Below are positions 34,219-45,709 of a stretch of 64,000 nt of DNA, one piece after another. The notes under the pieces were generated by a model. That model worked only from the letters and a program-made list of their open reading frames with translations, did no database searches and was not told the DNA's origin. The DNA comes from Isoetes taiwanensis (Eukaryota > Streptophyta > Lycopodiopsida > Isoetales > Isoetaceae). The number at the start of each line of letters is the position of its first letter. Position 1 is the first letter of the stretch. Location: contig JAJEKV010000044.1 of NCBI GenBank assembly GCA_021234155.1, forward strand, positions 12,668,123 through 12,732,122. The letters run 5' to 3'. A program made the translations under genes and the position numbers.

Positions 34219-34735
34219 CCTACTTACACATGAGCTTCTAGAATAGCAGCAGCCATGGAGCTGGGCCTGACCAGCGGGTGCAGCAAAACTGATTTCTCTT
34301 CTAGCTGCTGCAGTTTCGCTGATGGGTGTACGCAAAACGGCAAAAAAATTTGCAGCACTGCTATGAAATCTGCAGTGCTGCTTAGAGCCGGTTCACATGC
34401 GGTGAAGGTGCCATCACCCTCATGTAAAAAGGCTCACCATTTTACATCCACCATCGCGGAATAGCACAGCGTGCTCTCTGCTCTCTCTGACGATGGTTGC
34501 ATGTGAACTCACCTTAGGATGTCACGTCGCTTTGCCGCTGGCGTTTTTTTATTTTCATGCATCTGAACAGGGCATGTGAGTAAGGCGTTTTTTTATTTTT
34601 ATGCATGTTACTCACATGGAGGATAAGGCCCTTTTTCCACGGTTCACATATTTTAAACATGGAGGATAAGGCCCTTTTTCCACTGGTTCACATATTTTAT
34701 CTAATATGTTTGGTCATCTATTGTTCTCACTCATA
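34219..34735 (-). promoter_or_regulatory. 5' flank of the kinase, shared by both copies
   Basis: About 500 bp upstream of the start that is also present upstream of the second copy (41343-41850). It holds internal direct repeats: GGCGTTTTTTTATTTT plus ATGCAT (about 34541 and 34583), and CATGGAGGATAAGGCCCTTT plus TTCCAC..GGTTCACATATTTT (34615 and 34659). It presumably contains the promoter; no certain TATA box or transcription start can be picked out. Confidence 0.4.
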
Positions 34736-34796
34736 TATAATTCAGCATTCTGGTAATGACACGTGCGTACAAATAATATTGGAACCTAATAAGTGC

Positions 34797-34827
34797 ACTA
34801 GTAATGGTGCCCAGCGTTGCTGGGCAT
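34797..34827 (-). mobile_element. Helitron 3' end (element C), reverse
   Basis: Reverse complement of CTTATGCCCAGCAACGCTGG plus GCACCATTACTAGT: hairpin at 34809-34825 and terminal CTAGT at 34802-34798. The element extends to the right. It starts about 60 bp beyond the duplicated kinase segment. Confidence 0.75.
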
Positions 34828-35345
34828 AAGTTGAGAGTCATTTGTAAACCTAAGAAGGAAGAAGGTTGCGGAGCTATAGGCAGTTCTTCATCATTACAAT
34901 ACCCAGGAAGGAGGAAGATTGGAGAGCATAAGCGGTTGTTAATCATTAAAATATTCTAAAAAAATTCCATATTAACGATGACCATGTGCTGAGATGCTGT
35001 CATGAGAAAGCAACACTATAGATGTTAGTGTATGTCTTATTGGCCAATTTTTTGGCACCTTGAAAGAATGCAATTGAATAGAATGGTACGCACAATAAAT
35101 GAAGAATAACAATGGCAAAATTTTTATTGTGGCAAGAAGTCCCAAAGATAAAGACAACTTCAACCTCAGCTCACTCTTTGTTCAAATAACATTTTTAAGA
35201 TCGCATTTTCTTCCTCTAGGGCATAAAAACATAGTGAGGTGATTGCAAAGCTCATGTAAAAGAAAAGTTGTTATGTTTGTTGTGCAATGGATTTGCTGTT
35301 CTATGTGTTTTTTTTTTTTGTTGACATGAAGCTGTGTTGAAGGGG

Positions 35346-35500
35346 TATTAAAGTTGCCTATGAAATATTCATGTATATGCCCTTTTATTTTATGGTGCAT
35401 CCTTGCTCTATTGGTAGAGTTGTATTAAAGTTGCCTATGAAATATTCATATATATGCCCTTTTGTTTCATGGTGCATCCTTGCTCTATTGTTAGAGTCTG
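35346..35500. repeat. 77-bp tandem duplication
   Basis: TATTAAAGTTGCCTATGAAA starts at 35346 and again at 35423; both units end in GGTGCATCCTTGCTCTATTG followed by GTAGAGT or TTAGAGT. The last phrase resembles a tRNA D-arm but no B box follows. Confidence 0.8.
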
Positions 35501-35504
35501 CCCA

Positions 35505-38400
35505 TCTAAAAATATAGAAATGTGGGTCCTATAATTGTTGGAAACCTCTAAATGGATTTCATGTACATGTATGGAGTATTTTGTAATATGTTAATTATTA
35601 GAAGTTAAATTTGCTAAGCTTGATGGACATGTGGTGTGGAACTTGTAAATGATAAGCCAATGATAAGAAAAGAGAACATTAATAATGCAAAAGTACTCGG
35701 AGAACAATTTATAGTACTGTAAAAGAGGCAATTTCGTCCTCTAGGAATGCTTCCATGTAGTGCCAAATAGAAAGCTCATGCATCAAAAGCTCTAATATAA
35801 CTTACTACTTGAGTGAAACATCTTTGAGACAAACTACCTTTGTAGGACGATATTCTTAAAGTAAATTGCAAAGTTAGTTCTGGAAAGGAAAAATAGAGTA
35901 TGTATTTGAACAAAAGAGGGACCATTGCTAAAACGTCTTAAGGTCTGCGCAGAGGGCTTTGCAATGCTACGGTTTTTTGGAGTTCTTTTAGAAGCTCTTA
36001 CTACCAAGGTAGAAATCTCCATTTCTTCTACCATGCATTAGTCGCTTAAATTGTTCATTTCGCCTATCAATGCATAATCGATTCTCCGCTTGCATAAAGA
36101 AATCAAAGAGGAAATACGATATGCAAATAGATTTCTTGGGGCTAGATCATTGGTAGTACACTCAATTGTTATTGTTTGTCCACATAACAAAGGATTGACC
36201 ATCATTCATTATATCATACATATTACAACATATTACCTCATTTGTTCTTTGCTTAGCTCGGCTTTTTCAAACTGCAAACAAATGCTAAGTCATTTGTAGA
36301 AGATTTATTGTCCTCTCATATCATTGGTAGACAATCTTTGGTTCTATCTTCTCCAATTTGTAGCAATAATCGAATTTCGATAAAGTGGAAGCACGACCAT
36401 AATTATTTCCATGGCTTCTTTACCATTGACAAATGATGCTAACCTAGCTCTAGATGTGGGCTTGTGGGGGCATAGGGGTTGCATCTACGGATTTCTCTCA
36501 TCGACCTTCTTCAAAAATTCATTGGCAACCAAGTAATTGTGGTGCCAATGCAAGGGAAGAAAGAGAGATAGAACCATACATTTTCTTTCTCATGCCAATA
36601 GCTTAGACAAAAAATGCGCAATGGGCACATTGCGGTTTAAACTTCTATATATATTGACCCCTGAAAGAGAGATTCAAAATTTGAGGCATCTTTGGACACA
36701 AAACACGGTTTATTGCGGTGCTAAGAGAAACATGTTTATCTCGTGGTTGTTGGTTTGGAACTACTTATAACAAATCATCACTTTCGTTCTCCAAATCGCA
36801 AGGTAGTACACTCATTGTTATTGTTTGTCCACATAATAATAATTGATTTTGAATCGCTAAATTAAAATAAATCATAAGAGAATGAAATAAACCGCAATCT
36901 GTAATCGAGCCACAAAGCAACACACTTTACTGGCAAATCGTTGACAATGTCAAAGCACATATTTTTCTTTAACCATGTTCTACAAAATGAGGTCTATTTC
37001 AACTTCTTTGCTCTGACCACATCGTTCCATGTTTGTATTTTTATTATGCTTGCATTCGAGAGTGTCTTTCACCAAGATTGTTAATCGCTATACCTTGCTA
37101 TATCTTAATATTTATTGTTTAAGATAGTGTGCATGCATCTGACATGGTTCCAAAAAAACGGTAAGGTCTACATCTTACCTGCTGCAATCCTCCACGATCA
37201 GTAACACTTCGATAAAGGAGATACAGGTCTAACTGTTTCCCCCCGATCCTTGGAATACTGCACACCATGCAAACATAAAAACATGCCAAAAGTGATGTGA
37301 ATAAAGAAGATTTGAGCAGTAATTGTATAGATTGGTTTGCATGCACTCACGTAAACTTTCCCCACAGAGAAGCATGGAATTTGATCAAGGTATCTTTAAT
37401 GGGCCTTGCATGCTTCAAAAAGTCGACTTCTTGGGGTGCCATTGTCAAAGTCGCGATCGAGTCTTTTTCTCAAGGACTCTCGCACGGATTTCTCGGCCGA
37501 GGGGCTCACGAGAAAACCCATACACCGAGCAATCATAGCACCACCGCTTATGAAAACCCATTGGTTGATCAATCCTTCCCATTTAGAGGCGGTTAAAACC
37601 AAGCCAAGCCACCGAATAAGCGGTTCAAGGCAAGCCTAGGTAGTTCAAGGCAACATTAAGAGATTAAGAACTTACTTCAAAATTTCGACCCTCAGTTAAG
37701 CTCCACGCATTAAGGCATGAATTCAGCTCTATGAATTCAGATATGAATCATTCGTAGTATGTGAAGTCAATCAAGAAACGGATGGTGCCCGAAAGACATG
37801 AATGAAGCTAAAAATTAAAACACGAAGCTTCAAGAAGTAACGCCTTCTTACCTTGAATCTGAACAGTGCAAATCGTGGCCCGGCATGGCGTAAGAGTCAC
37901 CTAATCGGCCGAAAGAGGTCGGAGGCCATCTTGGTTGATGAAAGATCACTCCAGTTCGTGGAAGTGGCTATGCGAAACATAAGGCTGCGAGCTTTGCCGT
38001 TAAATCTAAACCCTAAACAGACATGTAATAAAACCCTTGAAACAGAGATAAGATAGCAGATCCTCCTCGGGTTACTTGCCCGGATCGAAACTGGAAGGCA
38101 AGCCGATGCCCTAACCCATGGGGTTCTCTACCACAAAATCGAACTTTAGCTCTAGACCGTCTGATCAATCTAGCCTTTGATTTGAGCCGTCCGATCTAGG
38201 GCGAGATTCAAGACAGACATACACTATAATTTTATTATATAGGATTTATGGAGGCTACGGCGGCTAGGCGGCCTTTTCCTTGTTTCGTGTTCTGTCGCTC
38301 CCATTCCTTTCTCGTCGCTTTGATGGCCGCATTAGCAGCACTTGGGATGATTTTAGAATGTAGGTATTAGCATTTCAATCCAGCCGAAAATATGAGCTCC
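35505..38400. other. unassigned sequence between kinase copies
   Basis: Contains a 35-bp direct repeat GGTAGTACACTCAATTGTTA plus TTGTTTGTCCACATAA (about 36150 and 36802). Short frames occur on both strands (for example 37297-37639) with no recognisable domain. It may include the body of the Helitron that starts at 34797. No gene called. Confidence 0.35.
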
Positions 38401-38406
38401 ATGTAT

Positions 38407-38784
38407 TCAATCGGTGGCGTGCAAGGCCAGGGATAGGTTCAATACGTTGTATGTTTTATACGGAATACATATGAATTGTATGATACGGCAAAGGGCTTCG
38501 AATTGGGCCATGTATGCTTCATTCTTGGGGTTATCCTCTTTTGTAGCAGAGAAATGAGCCAAAATCCCATCTTCTTCAAGAATAACTGCTTCAATAGAGA
38601 AGCATGCAGTCAGGCAAGCCGTGGCTTTTAATCTAACTTCCTTAACCCTTTTCTTCAATGCGGTCGTGAATGGAAGTCCCCTCTTCTTTCTTAATTGCAT
38701 CAAATTAGGAGGAGGCTCTCCGACTTCCTCCTTCATCCTTGCGTCCCACGCTCTTACGTCCTCCTTCACCCCTGCGTCCCAGGA
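38407..38784 (-). pseudogene. coding-like relic downstream of PBS, second copy
   Basis: Minus-strand frame of 120 codons (38769-38407): WDARMKEEVGEPPPNLMQLR, then basic and hydrophobic stretches. Its first part is homologous to the relic at 31.2-31.65 kb and to its own doubled segment (CGTGGGACGCAAGGATGAAG-like next to CTGGGACGCAGGGGTGAAG). No gag, protease or other domain was recognised. Confidence 0.3.
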
Positions 38785-38806
38785 TCACGCAGGCTCTGAT
38801 ACCATG
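38785..38806 (-). promoter_or_regulatory. tRNA-iMet primer-binding-site match, copy 2
   Basis: TTTATCA followed by TGGTATCAGAGC on the minus strand, identical in layout to the copy at 31.65 kb. The stretch between this site and the kinase stop has diverged more than the kinase itself. Confidence 0.5.
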
Positions 38807-38947
38807 ATAAATTATAGAAAGAACAGAAGATAACTAAATGCAGATGGTATATTTCAATATAGAAAACTTGGTTGGACAAGCTCCAAATCGTAGCTTATAT
38901 GCATAATGCAGACCACGACTCTTCATGAACTTATGCGACTCTCTAGA

Positions 38948-41342
38948 TTAGACTGCCACGTCATATGATGACGTGGCTATGGATGATGAGGTGGAGGTTG
39001 ACAATATATCAATAGCTGGTGGGGGAGAATGAACCTCTAAGTTTCCTTCTAACATTTGCACTACCTTGCTCATTTCAAACCTGCTTGCTGGATCTAATTG
39101 GATGCACCAAAATGAAACCTTCACTGCTTTCATAAATTGATCCCAATCGATGTCTGTGCCCAGCCTAGGATCTGCCATTGCTTCAAGATCACCATCTTCA
39201 AACTTCTTTGCAGCCCATGCTGGAAAATACCATTGATTTGTTTTCATGAGAGAGCTTGTTGTCAAGCAATTGGGCCTTCCGCTCAGAATTTCCAGCAGCA
39301 GCATTCCATAGCTGTAAACATCAGCCTTGGCAGTAATAGGACGATGGCTCATCCATTCCGGTGCTAAATAGCCTCTAGTGCCTCTAATGGCGGACATGGA
39401 TGCCACTATTTCCCTGCTTATCAATTTCGCCATCCCAAAATCGCAAATTTTGGGCTGGAAATTCTCGTCCAGCAGCACGTTCTGTGGCTTGATGTCTAGA
39501 TGGAGTATGCATTCTTGACATTCTTCATGTAAATATGTGATTCCTCTTGCTATGCCCACTGCAATACCAAATCTTACATTCCAGTTGCATGTTTGATCCC
39601 AATTTTTGGAAAACAGGAACTTATCTAGGGATCCATTGGTTATGTATTGATGAACGAGCAGCCTGTGTGGACCTTCTGAACAATAACCTAGCAGCCGGAC
39701 TAGGTTGATGTGGTGAATCTTGCCCATGGTTGTGACTTCTGCTTTGAACTGCTGTTCGCCATGATTGGCTAGCTCTAGCTTTTTGATAGCAGCCACTGTA
39801 TTATCTGCGAGAACGCCCTTGTATACTTGCCCGAACCCACCTGCTCCAATTCTTTCCTTGAAATTCTGAGTGGCAATTTTCAGCTGCTCATAGGAAAATC
39901 TCATGGGCATGCTGCTAATCCATTCAGTTTCTAGCACTGCCCTCTTTTGAGACCTCATCCATATAACACAAGCTCCAAGCACCAGACAACAGAATTCCAC
40001 TACAGCCACAGCCAACGCTGCTGAAAGTGGGCCTAGCAGAATCGATGTTTTCCTTCTTAATACCTCTACAGATATTTCCTTTATGGAAGGAGAAATTGTA
40101 ACATGGGACGTCATATTTTGTGGCAACTGATAGCGTTCATCAAATGTAGCATTTGCAATGACCTTCAGAAAAGATACAAAATGAGTGCTTGTCAATTGTT
40201 GGCCATTGGCAAGCTTAGATTTCAGATAGCATAGTTGGTCGCCAACAATGGAATATACAGCAACAAGACACTTGCAATCATCCATACAAAGTCTCTTGCA
40301 TTTTTCCATAGATGTTAATGTTGGTTGTTCCAGCAAGTCATTCAATCTAAAGTCCGTGTGGTACAAAGGAATGAGCTTGATCTTATCAGATGACACGTTT
40401 GAAGCACATCCTACTGGAATTTCTGCAATACAGCTCTCATTTTGCATTCGAAACCCTGGAGCGCAAATGCAAGTAGGCTCAGGAAGGTAGACACATATGG
40501 CATTAAGTAGTACCGCATCTTTCGTTTATCGAACATTCTTCCCCCACTGCCTGCCAGACTACAACCCAAGAGTTTGAGCTCAAATCCAGAGAATAAATTC
40601 GAGCATTTCCGTCAGAATCCAAGGAGAGTCTCCTGGTGATATTTGCAGATAGATAATCATATGTGCATGCAATTGCAGAATCATTTCCCAGATCGTCGTG
40701 AGCTGCCAGGCACCCTGAAGTATTCAAACTCAGATATGGTTGGAAATTAAACACTTTCTGCCAGTATAGCTCAGTGAAGGATTCATCCGCTGGTACTGCT
40801 GAACGCGTGTAATTAAGCACCAGTTGATGATTCGAAAACTCTAGACGGTAGTTGCCAGTTGCCAAAGCGCCAGCAGATAACTGCTGATCCGGCAACAAAG
40901 TGTGGGTTGGAAAGCTGAAACTTTCCCATATGATGCCAACGCTGCTATTGAAGAGGACAAAATTACCTGAATCTGTCAAAGAAGCTCTAGTAACACCAGT
41001 GGATGCAGTTCTTGTGCTCCATAATGTAGTGGCACCATCAGAAAGAACTAAATCGCCAGCATTGGAGAGGGTAACAGTGGCTTGCTTGCCTAAAGCAAAA
41101 TCTGCAAGCGACCCGCTGGATCTTGGGCTCCAGACAACAGTGATGGGACTGAGTTTATAGTACCAAATTGCTAAAATATAGGAATCGTTTTTCTGAGGGA
41201 GAAATCCCAAGGCAAAAGTGGCAGAGGCCGATTTCCAGGGGGTCTTGTCGGAGGCGCGAAGTGTGGATCCTAGGGTAATGGTACTCTGTTGATCTGCAAG
41301 AGAACACAGGGAGAAAAACAAAAACAGGGCCAAAGTCTTCAT
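38948..41342 (-). pseudogene. second G-type lectin receptor kinase, 4-bp frameshift
   Basis: Duplicate of the kinase at 31810-34218, with the same start (MKTLALFLFFSLCSLADQQ) and the same C-terminus (SSYDVAV). The frame is open from 41342 to a TAA at 40503, 279 residues in, after ERCGTT. It reopens in the next frame through PAN-like, membrane and kinase parts to 38948. Where copy 1 reads GGTACTAATGCC, this copy has 4 extra bases (GGTACTACTTAATGCC). Without them the frame would be about 796 codons. The kinase keeps GAGGFG, VAAIKK, HLDIKPQN, DFG and APE, so decay is recent or the shift is an assembly error. As read, only a secreted lectin-domain fragment could be made. Confidence 0.85.
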
Positions 41343-41882
41343 CCTACTTACTTATCCTACTTATGTAAGATTCACATGAGCTTCTAGAATAGCAGCAGCC
41401 ATGGAGGTGGGCGTGACCAGCAAAACTGATTTCTCTTCTAGCTGCTGCAGTTTCGCTGATGGGTGTACGCGAAACGGCAAAAAAATTTGCAGCACTGCTA
41501 TGAAATTTGCAGCGCTGCTTAAAGCCAGTTCACATGCGGTTTCACCGTCATGTAAAAAGGCTCACCATTTTACATCCACCGTCGCCTGCCATTGCCGAAT
41601 AGCACATGGCAAAACAGGGCCCTCTCCAGCGATGGTTGCATGCGAACCCAGCCTTAAGATGCCGCCGGCGTTTTTTTTATTTTTATGCATCTGAACAGGG
41701 CATGTGAGTAAGGCGTTTTTTATTTTTATGCATGTTACTACATGGAGGATAAGGCCCTTTTTCCACGGTTCACATATTTTAAACATGGAGGATAAGGCTC
41801 TTTTTCCACGGTTCACATATTTTATCCATGTTTGGTCATCTATTGTTTTCACTCATATATCAATCAATCAATCAATCAATCT
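41343..41882 (-). promoter_or_regulatory. 5' flank of second kinase copy
   Basis: Homologous to 34219-34735 including the ATGGAGGATAAGGCC doublet (about 41742 and 41785), ending in a (CAAT)n microsatellite at about 41860-41881 that marks the limit of detectable similarity. Confidence 0.45.
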
Positions 41883-42436
41883 TTTTAATTTGGGAATTTC
41901 CGGTTTGGCTAGAAACTTTTTGGAATTTTTGTTAAGCTATTTTCCTAAGGTTTGAAGGGTTTTCAGTTGCCGGATAAATTTCCCGACTTCCAGAAATCGA
42001 AAAAAAAATTAATGTGTTTTCTAGGTCTGTCTTTGACTGTGTATTCGGCATATCAATGAGAAGCTTTCGGCATGTTCAACATTTGTCTGCCTGCCAAATG
42101 CATTAGACGAATCTATTTATCCTGTACTACCGAGCATTTGTGATCTACAGAGAAAGGATAATATGTTGTTTGCATATCCTTTAGGGCTGGCCTCAAAAAA
42201 ACGTCTTTGGGCGCCCCTGGAGTTCCATGGTTTTGCGTGAGAGGCGGACTAAAGACTACCATCCGTCCAAAATCGTGCGAGGCGCCACCGCTTTTTTAGA
42301 GCCCCTTTCTGTTTTAAGTTTTGTAATTTATAAATGCTTCTATTGTCTAGCTCTCAGGATCGCATATCTTATTGTCTTTTCCCATGCAATGAAATTACCA
42401 GATATAGCTAGAGCTGTTTGCCTTTATGCGTTACTT

Positions 42437-42472
42437 TCTATAGTAAGGGTGCCCAGCGTTGCTGGGCATAAG
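42437..42472 (-). mobile_element. Helitron 3' end (element D), reverse, altered terminus
   Basis: Hairpin GCCCAGCGTTGCTGGGC at 42451-42467 (read from plus) with CTTATGCCCAGC and GGGCACCCTTACTATAG on the minus strand. The terminal CTAG is changed to CTAT, so the end is mutated or the insertion was imprecise. The element extends to the right. Confidence 0.65.
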
Positions 42473-42479
42473 TTCGAAG

Positions 42480-43505
42480 TCTATAAATGTTTTGATTGCA
42501 ATGAGGAAAGTGTGCAGTAACCTTTTTTTTTAACAAAAATATCCAAACATAGTAATGCAGGGCCTGGCGTTGCTTTCGGGATTAGTTTGAACCTCGTAAA
42601 GTTATAAGAAGAATGAGAAGAGAGTGTAGTATAAACTCGAGAGTGTAGTATAAACTCTACAGTTGAACTCTTATTCTTGACATCTTTTATTGTTGACATG
42701 GCAATATGTGAGCGAGCTTAGATAGGGGAGAGCATTGCTAGATTGCGTTCTTCGTGTTTGCATTAAAGAAATTGATTTCTTAACTTGTTGCAAAATTGAG
42801 CCATTTAAACGGATTCACTTCAACCATTGCTTCTAACACATAAACTTCAATGCATATGTTTATCTTGCATAGAACTTCTTCTATGAAGAGATTGAGGTTC
42901 ACGGCTTCTCATACATTTTGTTGAAGGCTTGTAATATATTCTCTGCCTCCTTAAAATAATAGGCATGGCCTACAGGATGAATCATGCAATTGTTCTGATC
43001 CGTGGTTGGCTCAAAACCATGCCACTTGATTTGTGCGAAATACCAGATACCAAGAGGCCTGATCCACTAAGTCAATGCGAGAACACAGAGGAATGTGACA
43101 TTGTTTAGTTTCACACCCTCAATTTGCGTTTCCTTGAAACAAAGGAATGTGACATTGTACATTGTTTGGTTTCCCACCCTCAACTTGCATTTTCTTGGAC
43201 CAGTTTAATGCAAGTGCACCTTTGCCATAGTGCAAGTGCACCTTTGCCATCCTCTGCATAACTTCCTACCATTGCGGCCCAAGATATAACATCTCGTTTA
43301 GACATCTTCTTGCTTTCAAGATGACTGATAATGTGAAATAATTTTGCATGGAGTCCCCTTGGCTCATGCTATTGTAAAGCTGTAGACTCAAATTCTCATT
43401 GCCATGTTTGTTATGAGCCTCGAAAATTGCATTCCAATTAACATGGTTCTACCAGATTAGCGAAGGCAACATTTGCTTCCACTAAGTGACCAATACTCGA
43501 ATAAG
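42480..43505. other. unassigned sequence with small tandem repeats
   Basis: Three short duplications: GAGAGTGTAGTATAAACTC (about 42622-42657), a ~54-bp unit starting GGAATGTGACATTGT (43091 and 43145), and a 21-bp unit GTGCAAGTGCACCTTTGCCA (about 43209-43250). No gene recognised. Confidence 0.5.
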
Positions 43506-43513
43506 GTGGTTTG

Positions 43514-43753
43514 CTAACACCCCAATGCAATTAAGGCCACTTTATACAATAAGAGAATAGAGATTCTTTTCAAATGTAAAATCTTTTCGAGGATTTGTAC
43601 ACACATGGATGATGTGGTAGGCAAGATTTCTAGATATGGAAATTCCTTGTTCTGTAAAAACTTGGACATCAAAGTTTTAACCATCTCGTTGACTTGGTGA
43701 TTGGAAATGCCTATCATAGCACATGCATCAAGAACTCCAATAACTAAATTCAT
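43514..43753 (-). other. unrecognised 79-codon frame
   Basis: Reads MNLVIGVLDACAMIGISNHQ, then VNEMVKTLMSKFLQNKEF. The first 40 residues look like a small helical domain and faintly recall the WIYLD domain of plant SUVR proteins, but the key residues are not convincing. May be an exon fragment. Confidence 0.2.
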
Positions 43754-43759
43754 CCGGAA

Positions 43760-45055
43760 GGATATACTCGCATTTTACAAAAACCTTGCTTTCATGTCCC
43801 TCGTGCATATATGCTCTGGTCATGCGGTGGCTTAATTTAATTTTACGAGGCTTTTCGACATTAAACATTTGCACATCCTCGTCGGCATTTGCAACAAATA
43901 TTAAAAGGCAACCAAATGCGGGACCTCATATTTATACAGAGTAAATGAAGGCAGAAAGGCGGTGCGAGAAGGATTGAAGGTAAATGCCACACTCGCATTT
44001 CACGATGCATCAAAACAATTCCATATGAATGTCCGTAATCGGATGATTCCCTTGAATCTAACGACGCCAAATCGACCCCATTATATTACAAAACCCGAGC
44101 CAACCCGGCAGGGATTTTTACCACAAAACAATTGAATTCAAAGAAAATTGGATAAATCCATGGAAATGAAGCATCCATTTAAGGAGAAGGAAAGTCTTGG
44201 GATTGAAGAAGGCGTGATTATGTAAGAAGAGGGATAGACTCTATAGATGATGGCCCTTGCATCTTTTTCCTTTCGCCGAGCAACCATGTCCCTTCCAATC
44301 TAGGCATGTATAAATCATACACGAATCATCGGGTTTAGAGAAATCTATCTTGTGATCAACCCCCGCCTCTACCATATATGGATAACCTAGTTCGAGTTTT
44401 TCTGTTGATATCCATGGCAATAACCTGCAGCAGACCCGGTATTTAAGCTTCTACTCAAAGCAACTTAAGCACGAGTGTTTCAAGACAAACCTTACCATCT
44501 TCCGGCAGAGCAAGCGTTGTGCTAAGCGAGAGAATAACCGGTATAAACTCCAATCTCAAGACTATTTTTTGCATTGATGATCTTAAGAAGCAATCCCAAA
44601 AAATTGTCCCTCATCCGCAAGTTGTCATCAAATTCACGCACAAATCTTGCATCAATTAACATCTACAACGGATCTAAATATCAAGAAAGGCAAGCTTCAA
44701 GGAGGGGGGGAAATTACCGAGGGGATGTTTGGCGGTCATTTCGAAGCCCCTTTGAGAGCAGAGGATGCTCGCGAGGATAGACACATATTCAAGATATACT
44801 ATAGAATGAAAAGCCATAGCCGAGGCGTAAGTAAAGAAAATGCAAGAAACGCGGATCTAGGGCAAACCCCGGTAAAGATCGCCACTTTTGAAACAAGGTT
44901 TTGTGGTTTAGATTATTGATCCGTCCGTTTGATATAACACCGCAAGCCCTTTGAGAGATGTTGCCGATGTAAACTCTTGTTGCTCCAAAGACTCCACAAA
45001 ACATACTCATCTATGAATAAAACCCCGACCGGTATAAATTTCTATGTATTTGGCC
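43760..45055. other. unassigned sequence
   Basis: Nothing recognisable on either strand. A run of 9 G's lies near 44703. Confidence 0.35.
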
Positions 45056-45059
45056 GCTG

Positions 45060-45703
45060 ATCTTCTCTTTCTCTTAGCCTTAAGTTATTTCCCTTTGCTC
45101 CTTCCCTGTCGCCGGGCGCTGGCGCCCCGCCTTTGGGCCGCCGAGGCCCGCCCGCGGCGGATGCACGATTGATGGATGGCGTTGGAGCAGCTGATGAAGG
45201 ATGGCGCCTGCAGGTGCCTGAGTGGATGTCCGCCAACAAGATACCGGTGCCGGGCTTTGGGGTCGGGTGGATGGGTGAGGAGGCACCTCCGATGGGCGAT
45301 TTCCCTGAAGGTTTTTCGGAGCGCCGCCTTCCCTGCGGTAATACGGGCGATTGGCGTTGGGGCGTCGTTTTCCAAAGACCGGTTGTGAAGAGGTTACGGT
45401 TCGAGTTGCTTGGTGAAGCTTTGCCTGCTGGAGGTATGAAGGTATGCTTGTTGCTTGTGCAACAACATGGATTTTTGGATCGGTGAGCAGCCATAGTCAT
45501 CCCCGGGCAACGGTTTTTCCCTGTGGTTTTAATCCGGTCATGATGGTTGTGTTCTAGCTCACGTTGTGCTTTTGGTTTAAGGGCTTCGGCCCATGTTCTT
45601 GTTTGGACTTCGGTCCAGGACTTTGTCCCTTATGTACTTGGTCCCATAACCCGATTGGGTTCCGTGGGCGTTAAAAATTTTTCCTTCCTTCCTTCCTTCC
45701 TTT
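45060..45703 (+). mobile_element. 5'-truncated LINE 3' end (third LINE)
   Basis: A GC-rich block with an open frame to a TGA at 45486 (from 45133: EGWRLQVPEWMSANKIPVPG, DWRWGVVFQRPVVKR, GGMKVCLLLVQQHGFLDR), then about 190 bp ending TATGTACTTGGTCCCATAAC, a hairpin (45643-45668) and a (TTCC)n tail (45681-45703). The last part matches the 3' ends of the two LINEs at 0.5-4.8 and 6.66-9.75 kb in layout and partly in sequence. The upstream frame may be a LINE-coded end or a captured fragment. The 5' limit is uncertain. Confidence 0.55.
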
Positions 45704-45709
45704 CATTGT

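Noticed and set aside
34219-34335. 39-residue N-terminal extension of the intact kinase
   Set aside because: The internal Met at 34218 gives a signal peptide and matches the start of the second copy; the extension has no signal character.
35404-35420. tRNA D-arm-like CTCTATTGGTAGAGT
   Set aside because: No T-arm or acceptor stem; it lies in a simple 77-bp tandem duplication.
40248-41160. plus-strand frames across the kinase copies
   Set aside because: Antisense shadows of the kinase reading frame.
43514-43753. WIYLD-domain (SUVR-type) protein fragment
   Set aside because: Resemblance is limited to a few helix positions; kept only as an unrecognised frame.
45042-45500. 152-codon minus-strand frame, Pro/Ser/Arg-rich
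   Set aside because: Antisense to the GC-rich LINE end; composition follows GC content.
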